DNA from: Croceitalea dokdonensis DOKDO 023
GTDB lineage: Bacteria > Bacteroidota > Bacteroidia > Flavobacteriales > Flavobacteriaceae
NCBI RefSeq assembly: GCF_001306415.1
Contig: NZ_LDJX01000001.1
Span: forward strand, 730,411 to 794,410
Length of the DNA: 64,000 bases
Direction of reading: 5' to 3'
The translations under genes and the position numbers were made by a program. The notes under the pieces are model-generated. The model saw nothing but the letters and a program-made list of their open reading frames with translations. It was not told the origin of the DNA and made no database searches. Shown one piece after another: positions 9,067 through 18,843 of the stretch (position 1 is the first letter of the stretch; each line of letters starts with the position of its first letter).

Positions 9067-9744
9067 TTAACTTGATTCCTTGTGAGCAAACGATTTATGT
9101 GGTTTACGAATCATTGCTATTCCAATCCATACAAACCAAACAATCTGACTAATCCCAAAAATTTCTTTGAATACGACGAAAGGTAAAATGGTTAGAATGC
9201 CTGCAAGCGCAACAAGTAGGCCTAAAAAGTTCAATGGTTTTGAGAAAAACGAATATTTTAAAGCTGCTATACTTAAAAGTAATACCCAAATTGCTCCAAC
9301 AATTTCATTTCCTCCACCAAGTCCTTCTGAAACAATACCAGTACTTGTCCAGATTGATATAGCTTTTTGTGGCTCCTCAATTCCAATTTTAATGACAGAA
9401 TTAAGTCCAATATTTGCAATCATTCCACTGGCTATAACTAAGCCAACCCAGATTACTCCAAAAACAGAAGCGAGTATCGAAAAATTTGGCAAATTATCTT
9501 TTATTTTTTGGTGTATTGAAACAACTAATACAGCAAGTAAAATTCCAAATAAAACATAACTTATTAAGTTTGTTGTTGAAAGCATTACATAGTTTTCAGA
9601 CAAGAAGTTTACTCTTTCAATATCCGTTGCGTCTGCCTTTGGATACGCTAATATTCCACCATAAACTATAAACGCTATGATGTAGATTAATCCAAGTGAA
9701 ATTGAGCAAAATCCACCAAGTTTTTGTAATGTTTTTGTATTCAT
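9067..9744 (-). CDS. Six-helix membrane protein (DUF4386-like)
   Basis: 225 residues with about six hydrophobic helices (residues ~10-30, 56-76, 88-110, 125-165 region, 170-190, 195-215) and a short basic C-terminal tail. The arrangement and small loops resemble DUF4386 proteins of Bacteroidota, for which no function is known to me. It lies 62 nt upstream of trpS in the same direction. Confidence 0.55.
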   Translation of the reverse strand: MNTKTLQKLGGFCSISLGLIYIIAFIVYGGILAYPKADATDIERVNFLSENYVMLSTTNLISYVLFGILLAVLVVSIHQKIKDNLPNFSILASVFGVIWVGLVIASGMIANIGLNSVIKIGIEEPQKAISIWTSTGIVSEGLGGGNEIVGAIWVLLLSIAALKYSFFSKPLNFLGLLVALAGILTILPFVVFKEIFGISQIVWFVWIGIAMIRKPHKSFAHKESS

Positions 9745-9809
9745 AATTATAAAAAGTTTCTTTTTAATAGGGTTGTGAATAGGGGATAACTCACTATTTA
9801 TGTTAAAGC

Positions 9810-10430
9810 TTATAACCAGCTAAAGCCTAACCCTATATTAAAGATTACTGCATCTCTGTGTGCATCTCCTTCTAAAGACGCACGACCCAAAACTAGTTTT
9901 GACTGCACATTAAGTGCGAAGTTTTTCTTTTTGTAAATTTCGTAACCTGTACTTGCCATAACAGCGCAACCAAAATTCCAATCGTCATTTACATTGTCTT
10001 TAATATCATATAATGCTGGCGAATCTATTGCTAAACCAATTCCACCGTGAATCCACCAACGATCTTTTACCCAATATTGTAGCGATGGAATAAAACCTCC
10101 GAAATGCCTGTCATTATCCTGAAATTCATAAATATTTCCTGGCATTGCGGCAGTAATGGCTAGTTTTTCATTTAACATATAGCCCAACTTTAAATCTGGT
10201 AAAACAAACGTTCCTTGAGATGTGTCGAACGTTTGAATACCTTCACTATCTTCTAAACTGATTAGACCTCCACCTACTGAAAATTCAATAATAAAGCCAT
10301 CTCGCTGTGTTGTTGTTGTTTCTGGATTTGCGTTTTGAGCGTATGTTATACTTGATACTAATGCAAAGGCTACGCAAGCCATTCTTGATACCATTTGTTT
10401 TTTGATTGTTTTCATTTTAATTGATTTCAT
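9810..10430 (-). CDS. Outer-membrane beta-barrel protein A (paralogue of 35000-35608)
   Basis: 206 residues, signal peptide ending ITYAQ, then amphipathic strands and the terminal aromatic GLGFSWL expected of an outer-membrane barrel. Clear paralogue of the protein encoded at 35000-35608: both share the blocks DRHFGG, QYWVKDRWWIHGG, PALYDI and NFALNVQSKL. Both are first in line behind identical 103-bp repeat arrays (here via the 53-residue gene 10527-10688), which implies shared control. Function unknown; a permeability or surface role is plausible. ATG at 10430 or the Met at codon 6 could be the start. Confidence 0.7.
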   Translation of the reverse strand: MKSIKMKTIKKQMVSRMACVAFALVSSITYAQNANPETTTTQRDGFIIEFSVGGGLISLEDSEGIQTFDTSQGTFVLPDLKLGYMLNEKLAITAAMPGNIYEFQDNDRHFGGFIPSLQYWVKDRWWIHGGIGLAIDSPALYDIKDNVNDDWNFGCAVMASTGYEIYKKKNFALNVQSKLVLGRASLEGDAHRDAVIFNIGLGFSWL

Positions 10431-10526
10431 GATTGTTCGCTTTTTGATTTTTTGATTTTTGTTTCTGATGTTACAAGCATTAATAGCTAATGCTTAAAAA
10501 AAAGTGGAATGTGTAATGAGTGATTT

Positions 10527-10688
10527 TTATTTTTTATGATTTTTTTTGGCACCATATTCTAATGCTGAACCTATGGCAATCCCTAAAACAAACCACAATT
10601 GCATATTTGAGGTCAAGTAACCAACTATAGCACCTAGTATAATCCCTATTCCTAATTTTAGACCCTTTCCACTTTTTTCAATTTTCAT
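10527..10688 (-). CDS. Small hydrophobic membrane protein
   Basis: 53 residues from the ATG at 10686-10688; an in-frame upstream start would add 16 residues but lacks support. After a basic N terminus there are two Gly-rich hydrophobic segments (GIGIILGAIVGYL and WFVLGIAIGSAL) and a basic tail ending KKNHKK. Probably an inner-membrane helical hairpin. Not recognised as a named family. It is the first gene downstream of array 1 and 96 nt ahead of barrel protein A. Confidence 0.5.
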   Translation of the reverse strand: MKIEKSGKGLKLGIGIILGAIVGYLTSNMQLWFVLGIAIGSALEYGAKKNHKK

Positions 10689-10838
10689 TTTTGTTATAAT
10701 TATTAGATTTTTGATAAAATTAAATAGACTTTGCAACCAAAAAGTTCTACTTTAAAAACCAGAACCAAATCTTTTAATCAGCAAACAGCATTCTAATTAA
10801 TTGATTTTGAATTTTTAGAATAACTGTTCCGATTTGAT

Positions 10839-10949
10839 GGTACAAAGATGCGATGAACCTTGAAGCAACAGTAAACAGTTATGAAGCAAGAGTTAATAAG
10901 TTTAGCGCAGTACTATAAATTATGAGGCAAGACTATAAATTATGACGCA
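10839..10949 (-). promoter_or_regulatory. Phased repeat array 1 with promoter box (AraC-type operator candidate)
   Basis: Read on the minus strand: five contiguous units at 10949-10930, 10929-10910, 10909-10889, 10888-10868 and 10867-10847, of 20, 20, 21, 21 and 21 bp. Units 1 and 2 are nearly identical (TGCGTCATAATTTATAG, TGCCTCATAATTTATAG); units 4 and 5 both start TGCTTCA. TTTGTACC (10846-10839) follows immediately. Same length, order and orientation as the arrays at 3424-3526 and 36113-36215. It occupies the middle of the 383-nt spacer 10689-11071; the rest of that spacer shows no gene. Expected targets are the genes starting at 10688 and 10430. Confidence 0.65.
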
Positions 10950-11071
10950 TTTTTAAATATTACCAAAGAAAACAACAAGCGGTCTATTATTGTTAATAAT
11001 TTATGAGGTAAAATTAATTGTCAACTTTAAAGAAAAGTTCTAGTTTAAAAATCAAAACTAATTTCAAGCCC

Positions 11072-11596
11072 CTAAAAGGATTTAAAAATTTTAGGGTGAT
11101 TATTGGAAACAAACTTTTGGAAGCTTTCATTAGATATCGAGTTAGGGTACGTCATAACCAATAAATCAATTTTACGATCATCAATACTTGATGGGACCTT
11201 ATATTCGTGTAAGTTTAACTTAAACCCAAGTCGCTCATAAAATCGAATTCTTCTATTATTGATTGAGCTATCTGGTAATTCAACCTCTAATAAAGTGGGA
11301 TTAGAATTTCCCTTTATAAAATCTTCCAATATTTTGGCTCCATAACCTTTACTTCTTAGAGATTTTGTTACGGCAAAGTGATCTATGTATTGAAAATCTT
11401 CAAAATCCCACCACATAACGAAACCGATGAACACATTCTTTTCAATGAATACATCAAACTTGTAAATAGGGTTTTCCAGTAAACATGATTGTGCCTCCAA
11501 TGTTCTTCTCTCATAAACTGGAAAGGCTTCTTCATAAAGCCCCCAAGCTGAAGCGAAGTAGTCATCATCAATATTATTTAAATTGAGTTGTATCAT
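11072..11596 (-). CDS. GNAT-family N-acetyltransferase
   Basis: 174 residues, cytoplasmic. The GNAT core is visible: the substrate-side strand with FIGFVMWWDF, the acetyl-CoA loop SLRSKGYGAKIL (R/Q-x-x-G-x-G/A pattern) and the NNRRIRFYERLGF segment that is typical of motif B. The acceptor amine is unknown. It is transcribed away from array 1 rather than by it. The ATG at 11596 gives a complete N-terminal strand. Confidence 0.8.
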   Translation of the reverse strand: MIQLNLNNIDDDYFASAWGLYEEAFPVYERRTLEAQSCLLENPIYKFDVFIEKNVFIGFVMWWDFEDFQYIDHFAVTKSLRSKGYGAKILEDFIKGNSNPTLLEVELPDSSINNRRIRFYERLGFKLNLHEYKVPSSIDDRKIDLLVMTYPNSISNESFQKFVSNNHPKIFKSF

Positions 11597-11658
11597 AAAC
11601 TAAAAGGACATTAATTATTTGTTTCCGATAAATGATTCATTTCCTGTTTTCACATGTA

Positions 11659-13218
11659 TTAATCGGCAAACTGCACGCGTATTAAAGGACTGTTCAGTAA
11701 GCTTACAAAAGTTTTTACATTCATATGAAAACTACCAGCAGCCGTTTCTGTAAACGCCTTTAGTTCTCTGAGTTTTTCTTCATCATAATACACACCGTTT
11801 AACAGTACTCCATTGATGCTTTTTGTATTATTTATATCCTGTAAGGGATTTTTATCCAGTAAAACCAAGTCTGCTTTTTTGCCTATTTCAATGGTTCCAT
11901 AATCCTCGATTGCATTTGAGTAGGTGGCTGGAACCATAGTTGCACTTTGTAAAGCTTCAAGGTTGGTCAACCCAGCAGAAGTCAATTCGTATAATTCATC
12001 GTGCAAACTAAATCCGGCAAACACATAAGAGTCCATAACATCTGTTCCTGCCATAATGGGCACCCCCATTCTATGTGCCATGGATAGTTGATTTTTCGAA
12101 GCTTCAAAAAATTGTTCACTTACATTTTCACCTTTTCTTTCTAGATTTTTTTCTTTGTTATGGTCTGTATCATATTTCCACCATAACCGCTTTCTAATGT
12201 TGGTTACATATTTTAGATTTTCATTGTTGGTAAACTCATTTTTATGCGCATTGGCCTCAAACTTCAAGGTCTGTAAGGTAGGTGTCCAATAAGCTTTTTT
12301 TTGCTGCATTAAACGCATCAATGCTTTTGCTTGAACACTGTCAAACTGGTGTACAATCTTTGCTTTTGATTTAGAAAAATAGGCTTTCCAATTCGTTGAA
12401 TGCTTTAAACTATCCGTTTCCGGGAAACATTCGTACATGAATATTCGTCCGTGTTCAAAACTTCTTTGTCCTAGGTTAACCGCATCTTCCAAACTTAGAA
12501 ACATGGGTTTATGACCTGCTAGATGCAACCCATATTCTGGTGCTTTTAATGCTAATGTTTTATAGGTGTCCTTTGGTAGCTGTTGGTACACCTTAATAAA
12601 ATCCACCTTTTCATTTTTATAGAATTGTAGCAATGAATCTACTTGGGATGGATTTTGCAGTTTAAAAAAGTCTGGTGCATCTTCAGGAATGGCTTTTACA
12701 CCATCCATTTGGTAACTGCTTTGTAATACGTATCTAGGTGTAACCCTGGTGTTAAGTTCTAAATCTTTATTCCATTGCAAACGTTCCTTACTACCCACCC
12801 AATAACTATCCTTTTCATTCAATTGACCAGACATATCTCTTACCCCAGTAATGCCATTTGCGATGTACAGTGGATGATGCAACCATTCTGAATGTTGATC
12901 GGAATGGGTATGCATATCCCATAAACCTGGAATTAGGAATTTATCGGTGCCATCGATTATTAAAGCATCATCGGAAACTATGATATTTGTACTATCAATT
13001 TTTGTAATACGAGAGTGCTCAATTAAAACAAACTGATGCTTAGCTATTTTACCTGTTTTAACATCGACAATACTTACATTTTTAATGATAGTTTCTTCGA
13101 AAGATTTTGGTGGTTGTAATGTATTCGTTGGCCATATATAAGCTGTTGCCATAACTATAACTACTATAGAAATTAATGCGCAACTAACTTTTAAAAAAAA
13201 TAAAACTTTTTTCTTCAT
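11659..13218 (-). CDS. Membrane-anchored metal-dependent amidohydrolase
   Basis: 519 residues, N-terminal hydrophobic segment (about residues 5-29) likely anchoring the enzyme outside the cytoplasm. Amidohydrolase core with GLWDMHTHSD (H103, H105), the Lys in FIKVYQQ, His in LAGHKP and SFEHGR, and Asp in AGTDVM; the C-terminal IEIGKKADLVLLDKNP is the classic closing strand of the composite beta-sandwich. Paralogue of 3591-5042. It begins 4 nt after the end of the (frame-corrected) DJ-1 gene, so the two form an operon. Confidence 0.87.
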   Translation of the reverse strand: MKKKVLFFLKVSCALISIVVIVMATAYIWPTNTLQPPKSFEETIIKNVSIVDVKTGKIAKHQFVLIEHSRITKIDSTNIIVSDDALIIDGTDKFLIPGLWDMHTHSDQHSEWLHHPLYIANGITGVRDMSGQLNEKDSYWVGSKERLQWNKDLELNTRVTPRYVLQSSYQMDGVKAIPEDAPDFFKLQNPSQVDSLLQFYKNEKVDFIKVYQQLPKDTYKTLALKAPEYGLHLAGHKPMFLSLEDAVNLGQRSFEHGRIFMYECFPETDSLKHSTNWKAYFSKSKAKIVHQFDSVQAKALMRLMQQKKAYWTPTLQTLKFEANAHKNEFTNNENLKYVTNIRKRLWWKYDTDHNKEKNLERKGENVSEQFFEASKNQLSMAHRMGVPIMAGTDVMDSYVFAGFSLHDELYELTSAGLTNLEALQSATMVPATYSNAIEDYGTIEIGKKADLVLLDKNPLQDINNTKSINGVLLNGVYYDEEKLRELKAFTETAAGSFHMNVKTFVSLLNSPLIRVQFAD

Positions 13219-13221
13219 TAT

Positions 13222-14197
13222 TTAGCTTTTAGTAATCCCATTAAGTAACGTTGTAGCTTCCTCTTTTAAAAGATTTTTTTCAATTAGCTCTTCAAGTGTT
13301 TTTTTTTGCTTGTTCTGTGTTTTGAAGATTCAGCTGTGTTTTTGCTACTAATAACTGAAAGTTTTCATTGAAAAAATAAGGTTTACCAAAAGTGATTAAA
13401 CGCATCCCTTTTTCTAACTTCTCTTTACTATCCTTAGCTCTTTGCACAGGCTTCACTCCTAAAGCATTCACCACAGCTTCCGCCGAAACTTTTGTGGAAG
13501 CTGGATTCTGCCCTGTTATAAACTTGCCAGAAATGACCACGTTTTCTAGCATAAAACTACTTTTTTGATATTTTGCACCTCTAGACTTTACGGCATCTTC
13601 CAATAAAAATGGGAATTCATCTATCCATTTACTCTTAAAAATTTTTTCTTCCTCATTAGAAAATCCTGTAATCCTTTCATTATCTAAAATATAATTGTTT
13701 TGGTGTTTCACATTAATAAAGGCAGAAGTACCATGACAAACAGAAGCCAAAACTGTACCTTTTCGATTGTATAGATTTAGTATTATATCTTGTAATGAAG
13801 GGTCATATGGAACATCGAACATTGCACCCTTACCACCAATAATATAGATAGCATCATAGTCATCTGCGTCTACCTGTGAAGTGGCTACTGTTTGTGAAAG
13901 TATGGAAGCTGTATTCTTATTTGTAAAAAAAGCATTATTTTTTTCTTTGGTTGCGTCAAATTTATCTGCCACAACACTACCACCTTTAGGACTAGCCACG
14001 GTAACCTTACTATTATTTGAAGTAAAAATATTGTAGGCATCTACAAACTCTTCAAACTCAAATCCTGGTCGTGTTTTACCATTATCTTTACCGTAACTAC
14101 TTACAATTATGAGCACATTCTTTTGATTTTTGGAAGCAGACTGTGCAAAAGTTATCATTGTAAACAATAACAGAACTACAGTTATATATTTTCTCAT
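13222..14197 (-). pseudogene. Secreted DJ-1/PfpI-family protein with a frameshift in an A9 tract
   Basis: A signal peptide (ending MITFAQ), then a DJ-1/PfpI domain: IIVSSYG strand, YIIGGKGAMFDVP, nucleophile elbow SVCHGT and TGQNPAST. The open frame stops at 13292 just after an A9 run (in coding sense). With one A fewer, the frame continues for 23 more sensible codons (TLEELIEKNLLKEEA...) to a TAA at 13222-13224, giving 324 residues and ending 4 nt before the amidohydrolase start. Either a slippage variant, a true frameshift or a read error; the domain itself is complete, so a shortened 301-residue protein may still work. Related to the DJ-1 half of 239-1363. Confidence 0.75.
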
Positions 14198-14272
14198 GAT
14201 TTAAAATTTATTATTAGACAAAACTAAGTTTAAGCCATTCTTAAACCATTCTGTTTTATGAATCCGAACGAA

Positions 14273-15673
14273 TTAATTTACATGCTCTAATATCCAACTC
14301 GAAATTTCTTTTAATGCTATTGGGGAAAACGTTTGCTCTATCTTTTGATATTCGTCCATCTTTCCAGTTTCACACTCTTGAAAAAAGTGGTTTAAGTTTT
14401 CTAATTCTATGATTTTATAATCTTGATTACCTCCTTTAATCAAAGCTTGACGTATTCCATTTTGATTTATTTTGGCTTTTACTTGGGTATCTTTACTACC
14501 ATTTAAGGACAATACAGGAATTTTTAATTTTTCGATTTCAGTAGCAGGATTGTAATTATAAAAATAGCGAACCCAAGGTGTAGTTCTTGTTTCGATTAAA
14601 CCTTCAATAATTTCATTCACTTTGGCATCATTACCAACTAATGGTTCTAATATAGGAGCAATCGTTTTGTTGTAATGATTTGTCAATTCTTTTTTAATTA
14701 TTGATAATTCGTTGTCTGAAGACGCAATTTTAATTGCTTTTCTAATGGCTCGTTCATATTCTGCTTCATTTGGTACAGGAAAAGGCCTCATTGATATAGA
14801 CTGCATTAATGATATTTCACTCCCAGGAATTCCTGTAGAAGCCAATAAAACCATAAAAGACACGCCTTTTGTTTGATTTGCTGCTAAAGGAGCAATAATA
14901 CCACCTTCGCTATGACCTATTAATCCGATATCATTAGCATCAATATCTGCTCTTGATTTTAGATACTTTACAGCACTTACTACATCTGTTGAAAAATCTT
15001 TTGTAGTAGCATTACTAAAATTACCTGTCGATTTTCCTACACCACGATCATCAAAACGCAAAACTGCAATACCTTGGCGAGTTAAATGATCTGCAATTAT
15101 CCAAAAAGGTTTGTGATTTGCAAATGTTTCGTCTCTATCTTGTGGACCACTACCACTTATTAAAATAACAGCTGGAGATTTTCCAGATTTTTTAGGTATG
15201 GTTAATGTTCCAACAAGTGATACATTAGCTTCCTTATTCTCAAAAACTACTTCTTCTTCATTATAGGGATACGGTTTAACAGGTTCTTGAGGTCTATTAT
15301 TTTTAGCTTCCAATTTTAGCTTTCCTTTTTTCAAGTTTAAAGGAAGTTGATTCACACCTTCGGTAAATGTGCCTTCAAACTGTTTTAATGTTTGATTGAA
15401 TTTACCTTCGTACTTTACACCTAAGTTTGCACCATCTATAAGTAATACACCATTTTCAAAAGTCGTTTTTTGAGGTTTTAGAGCAGTAACACGTTGCTTG
15501 GGTATTGAAAACTCCGTAACATATTCATTTTCAATGTTTTTAATATTAAAAATAAAACTGATTTCTTTGTCTTCTCCTAATTTTGCTGTTCCGTTCCATA
15601 TGCCTGTAATGTCTTGAGAAAAACTCAAAACCGAGTACATAAGTATAGCGCATGTGATGTGTATTTTTTTCAT
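14273..15673 (-). CDS. Secreted alpha/beta hydrolase (S33-like) with N-terminal beta domain
   Basis: 466 residues. Signal peptide ending SFSQ; residues ~22-125 form a small beta-rich domain that starts with DITGIWNG, common in Bacteroidota secreted hydrolases; residues ~145-466 are the hydrolase with ISGSGPQDRDE (oxyanion region), LRFDDRGVGKS, nucleophile elbow GHSEGG (Ser255) and a late NLNHFFQ (His). Related enzymes are peptidases or esterases acting on exported substrates. Single gene between the DJ-1/amidohydrolase operon and the sigma-factor pair. Confidence 0.82.
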   Translation of the reverse strand: MKKIHITCAILMYSVLSFSQDITGIWNGTAKLGEDKEISFIFNIKNIENEYVTEFSIPKQRVTALKPQKTTFENGVLLIDGANLGVKYEGKFNQTLKQFEGTFTEGVNQLPLNLKKGKLKLEAKNNRPQEPVKPYPYNEEEVVFENKEANVSLVGTLTIPKKSGKSPAVILISGSGPQDRDETFANHKPFWIIADHLTRQGIAVLRFDDRGVGKSTGNFSNATTKDFSTDVVSAVKYLKSRADIDANDIGLIGHSEGGIIAPLAANQTKGVSFMVLLASTGIPGSEISLMQSISMRPFPVPNEAEYERAIRKAIKIASSDNELSIIKKELTNHYNKTIAPILEPLVGNDAKVNEIIEGLIETRTTPWVRYFYNYNPATEIEKLKIPVLSLNGSKDTQVKAKINQNGIRQALIKGGNQDYKIIELENLNHFFQECETGKMDEYQKIEQTFSPIALKEISSWILEHVN

Positions 15674-15782
15674 TTTATGAAGTTTAAATGTGTTAGAATT
15701 TGAACGTATTTTTCCTATCCGAATAACATTCAGAATTAAAATAAATACGTTACCTAGTTATGATTATTAGATTATGATAGGG

Positions 15783-16379
15783 CTAGTCTTCTAGTTCCTG
15801 CAATATGGTATTTGCTGACTCTGTTGCCTTCTTGTATTTTTTTAGTACCCATTGTGAGAATATAAACAAGACCCCAATACCAGAAGGGACTAACCAATTT
15901 AGCTTTTCTGTCATTGTAAATACATCGATATCTTTTATGATTTTACCAAATACAATAACCAAAGCTACCAGTACTAAAAAGCTGGTGTAAAAACTTATTT
16001 TTTGAATTTGCATAAACTTTGATTTACCTTTTGCATATGCTTCTACAGTTTCTTTAAAAGTGCTTTTAGATATATGCACAGACTTCATTTTTTGAATTGA
16101 TTTTAAAGACAGCACAGGTAGTACCAAACAAGCAATAATTGCAAATACACCTGAAAGCTTTAAGTACCATACATCTAATGAATTAAAATTGCTAATAATA
16201 AACAGTACAGCAGCAAAACACATGAGTGCTGATATTGATTCTGGGACAGATATAGCCCGCATTTTAGTATTAAAACGTTCCTTGGTTAAATCTATAATCA
16301 ATTGATCTGTCAATATTTTTTGTTGGTCAACTTTGTGACTCATATCTACCCATTGGGATTTCATTTCTTCTAGTTCCAT
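15783..16379 (-). CDS. Membrane partner of the ECF sigma factor (putative anti-sigma protein)
   Basis: 198 residues: about 40 cytoplasmic residues rich in charged amino acids, then four hydrophobic helices in two pairs (~46-66, 72-92, 125-147, 160-180) linked by a ~30-residue soluble loop. It lies 7 nt downstream of the sigma factor gene, the standard place of an anti-sigma factor in Bacteroidota. It lacks a recognisable zinc anti-sigma motif, so the regulatory role is inferred from position and topology only. Confidence 0.5.
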   Translation of the reverse strand: MELEEMKSQWVDMSHKVDQQKILTDQLIIDLTKERFNTKMRAISVPESISALMCFAAVLFIISNFNSLDVWYLKLSGVFAIIACLVLPVLSLKSIQKMKSVHISKSTFKETVEAYAKGKSKFMQIQKISFYTSFLVLVALVIVFGKIIKDIDVFTMTEKLNWLVPSGIGVLFIFSQWVLKKYKKATESANTILQELED

Positions 16380-16386
16380 TATTCTA

Positions 16387-16872
16387 TTATTTCTTAATTT
16401 GAGATTTTAATTTGCTTTTAATCCTACCTAAACGTGTACCAATATTGGTATTTGTAAAACCAGTTATTGTAGCAATTTCATCATAGTTTTTACCTTCCAA
16501 ATAAAGTAGTATAATTCCTCTTTCTACAATGCTGAGTTTTTTTATATGCGCATATAACAGTGTTACCCGTTCTTCCATAACCGTGTCAACATGGTCTATT
16601 TTATTTAAAAGAAAATCGTCAATGGATATTCGAGTTCCTTTTCTTTTTTCTTTTTTCAAATTGTTGATTGCGGTATTTAGTGCAATACGATACATCCAAG
16701 TACTTATTTTAGAATGCTCTTTAAAAGAATCGTAAGATTTCCAGAGTTGATACACAATTTCTTGGTATAGGTCCTTTTGATCTTCAGTATTATTTGAATA
16801 AATTCTAGAAGTTTTATAAATAATACCTTCGTTTTCTTTTATATCCTGAATGAATTTCTTTTTTGAATGCAT
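16387..16872 (-). CDS. ECF-type RNA polymerase sigma factor
   Basis: 161 residues. Region 2 is recognisable from DQKDLYQEIVYQLWKSYDSF and the following TWMYRIALNTAINNLKK; region 4 is the C-terminal helix-turn-helix with LYLEGKNYDEIATITGFT and GTRLGRIKSKLK. It directs RNA polymerase to a small set of promoters in response to a signal, probably gated by the membrane protein encoded directly downstream. No extracytoplasmic FecR-type protein is next to it, so it is not a typical iron/polysaccharide ECF system. Confidence 0.88.
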   Translation of the reverse strand: MHSKKKFIQDIKENEGIIYKTSRIYSNNTEDQKDLYQEIVYQLWKSYDSFKEHSKISTWMYRIALNTAINNLKKEKRKGTRISIDDFLLNKIDHVDTVMEERVTLLYAHIKKLSIVERGIILLYLEGKNYDEIATITGFTNTNIGTRLGRIKSKLKSQIKK

Positions 16873-17046
16873 TTAAAGATTATTACACTCTATTAGTTTA
16901 TGAAGTGTCTAAAAAATCACAAAAAATGTGGTTTTAATTTTATAAAATATCCGTAAGGCATTGTTTTTCAAATATATACTATTTTAAAAAACTAACTAAA
17001 ATTATATCGATAGAGAGCTTATAAAAGTAAAGTAAGAAATATAAGA

Positions 17047-18843
17047 CTACTTTTTTTGGACACTTTTTAGGTAAGTGTTTGGTGTTGTGCCTTCTATTTT
17101 TTTAAAAAACGTATTAAATACGGTTTTAGAATTAAAACCACTATCGTATGCCACAGCCATTATGGTTAATCCTTTGTTTTCTTCTAGAAGAACGCGCTCT
17201 TTAAATTCGTTAACCCTAAAGGTATTGATATACTCAGAGAAGTTTTTTTGAAACCCCAAGTTTAATAATTGCGAGACATAATTGGCAGGAAGTTCCAAGT
17301 AAGAAGCTAAATCTTTTAAGGATAGGTCTGGATTTAAATACAGTTTGTAGTCTATCATTATTTGCTCTAGTTCCTTGCAGTACTTTTTGATTTCGTTGGA
17401 ATCTAGTAAAGCCTGTTTATACTTCTTTTTCTGTTTATAATTTAAATTATCTGGAATGGCTTTTAGCATGATGTCTTTAAACCTTTTGTGATTTTTAACA
17501 GGTTTAAGAATTGGTGATGGATTAAGTAATAAAATTACGGGCAAACGATTATTGTATGCTTGAGTTATTAAATCAATTACCTTTTCGTTATTACCTAACA
17601 AGGCATTTACTAATATCAAAAACGTAAATGCCTTATCTACAAGATCAGTATTTAAATACGTCTCTAATTCTTTTAATCCATCATTACACTTTTCCGTTTC
17701 ATTGAGTTTTGCATAGCACATGGTTTCACCTCCTAATTTGGTGAGGTCTTTCACAGAAACTCCTTCAAGTGAACCGAAATATGTCAAAGCTTCATTTGGT
17801 TTGCCTGACATCAATAAACAAATCCCTATATAAATTGGTGGAAAGGGTAACTTAGGGTCTAAATCTAATGCCTTTTTTAGATAAGGTATCGCAGTTTTAT
17901 AATCTTCCTTCAAGTAGTATAAAAAACCCTTGTAATGATGATTTATAGCGGCATAAGGATCTAACTGTAAGGCTTTGTCAAGATAATTACTTGCCGCATC
18001 TAATTTTCCTTCTACGGTCAAAAAATTAGAAATGGTTAAGTAAATATCGTCTGCTTGTTGCATCTCCAAAGCCTTATTGGCATGTTCGTAAGCTTTCTTA
18101 AGATTCCAGTTTTGCCAGCATTCTATCCAAGCCAAATTCAATTGTGACCTTGATGAGTTTGGGTCTAGCTCTAATGCCTTTAACAAATAAGGTTGGGCCT
18201 TCTCGTATGCTTCAAATGCGGGCAAAAGCCCCATAGTTCCCATATTAACATAGGCTAGATTTATATCTAAATAGGGATTTGAAAAATTGGGTGATTTATG
18301 TATTACTTCTTTTAAGATATTGATACCCTTTATAGAGTTTTTATAATCTAGTTTCATGATGTAGTACCTTCCTTTCAAATATTCTCTATAAATAGCTACA
18401 GGTACATCAATAGCTTCTACTAGCTTATCTTCGATTTCGAGATGCCCTATGTGTTCGCGTAATTTTTCAGCGATAAACAGACTAATTTCATCTTGAATTT
18501 CAAAAATATTTTCAGGATTTCTATCAAAAGTTTCTGACCAGAAATGAAAGTCATCCAAAGCATCTATCATTTGCACAGTAATGCGCATTTTATTTTTGGA
18601 TGTCCTTACACTGCCTTCTATAAATGTAGCTACCTTTAGTTTTTCCCTTATTTCTTTAGAGGTTGCTTTTTTGTTTTTAAAATAGAAGGAAGAAGTACGA
18701 GAGGTCACTAATAATACCTTTATAGATGCTAAGGCGTTAATTATTTCTTCGGTTAAGCCATCGCAGAAATATTCATTGTTAATATCATTACTCAAATTAA
18801 CAAATGGCAAGACAGCTATTGATTTCTTATCGATTACAGGCAT
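17047..18843 (-). CDS. TPR regulator with N-terminal FlgO/TolB-like domain and C-terminal AraC HTH
   Basis: 598 residues, no membrane segment. Residues ~7-125 form the domain found in adenylate-cyclase-like and TPR regulators (KSIAVLPFVNLSND, FCDGLTEEI, FIEGSVR, ETFDR). Residues ~140-450 are TPR units (for instance AINHHYKGFLYYLKEDYKTA). The last ~110 residues are an AraC double helix-turn-helix (DLSLKDLASYLELP, YINTFRVNEFK, GLTIMAVAYDSGFNSKTVFN). The domain order is the reverse of the regulator at 36305-38356. It probably senses a cytoplasmic partner or ligand through the TPRs and binds DNA. Monocistronic. Confidence 0.8.
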   Translation of the reverse strand: MPVIDKKSIAVLPFVNLSNDINNEYFCDGLTEEIINALASIKVLLVTSRTSSFYFKNKKATSKEIREKLKVATFIEGSVRTSKNKMRITVQMIDALDDFHFWSETFDRNPENIFEIQDEISLFIAEKLREHIGHLEIEDKLVEAIDVPVAIYREYLKGRYYIMKLDYKNSIKGINILKEVIHKSPNFSNPYLDINLAYVNMGTMGLLPAFEAYEKAQPYLLKALELDPNSSRSQLNLAWIECWQNWNLKKAYEHANKALEMQQADDIYLTISNFLTVEGKLDAASNYLDKALQLDPYAAINHHYKGFLYYLKEDYKTAIPYLKKALDLDPKLPFPPIYIGICLLMSGKPNEALTYFGSLEGVSVKDLTKLGGETMCYAKLNETEKCNDGLKELETYLNTDLVDKAFTFLILVNALLGNNEKVIDLITQAYNNRLPVILLLNPSPILKPVKNHKRFKDIMLKAIPDNLNYKQKKKYKQALLDSNEIKKYCKELEQIMIDYKLYLNPDLSLKDLASYLELPANYVSQLLNLGFQKNFSEYINTFRVNEFKERVLLEENKGLTIMAVAYDSGFNSKTVFNTFFKKIEGTTPNTYLKSVQKK

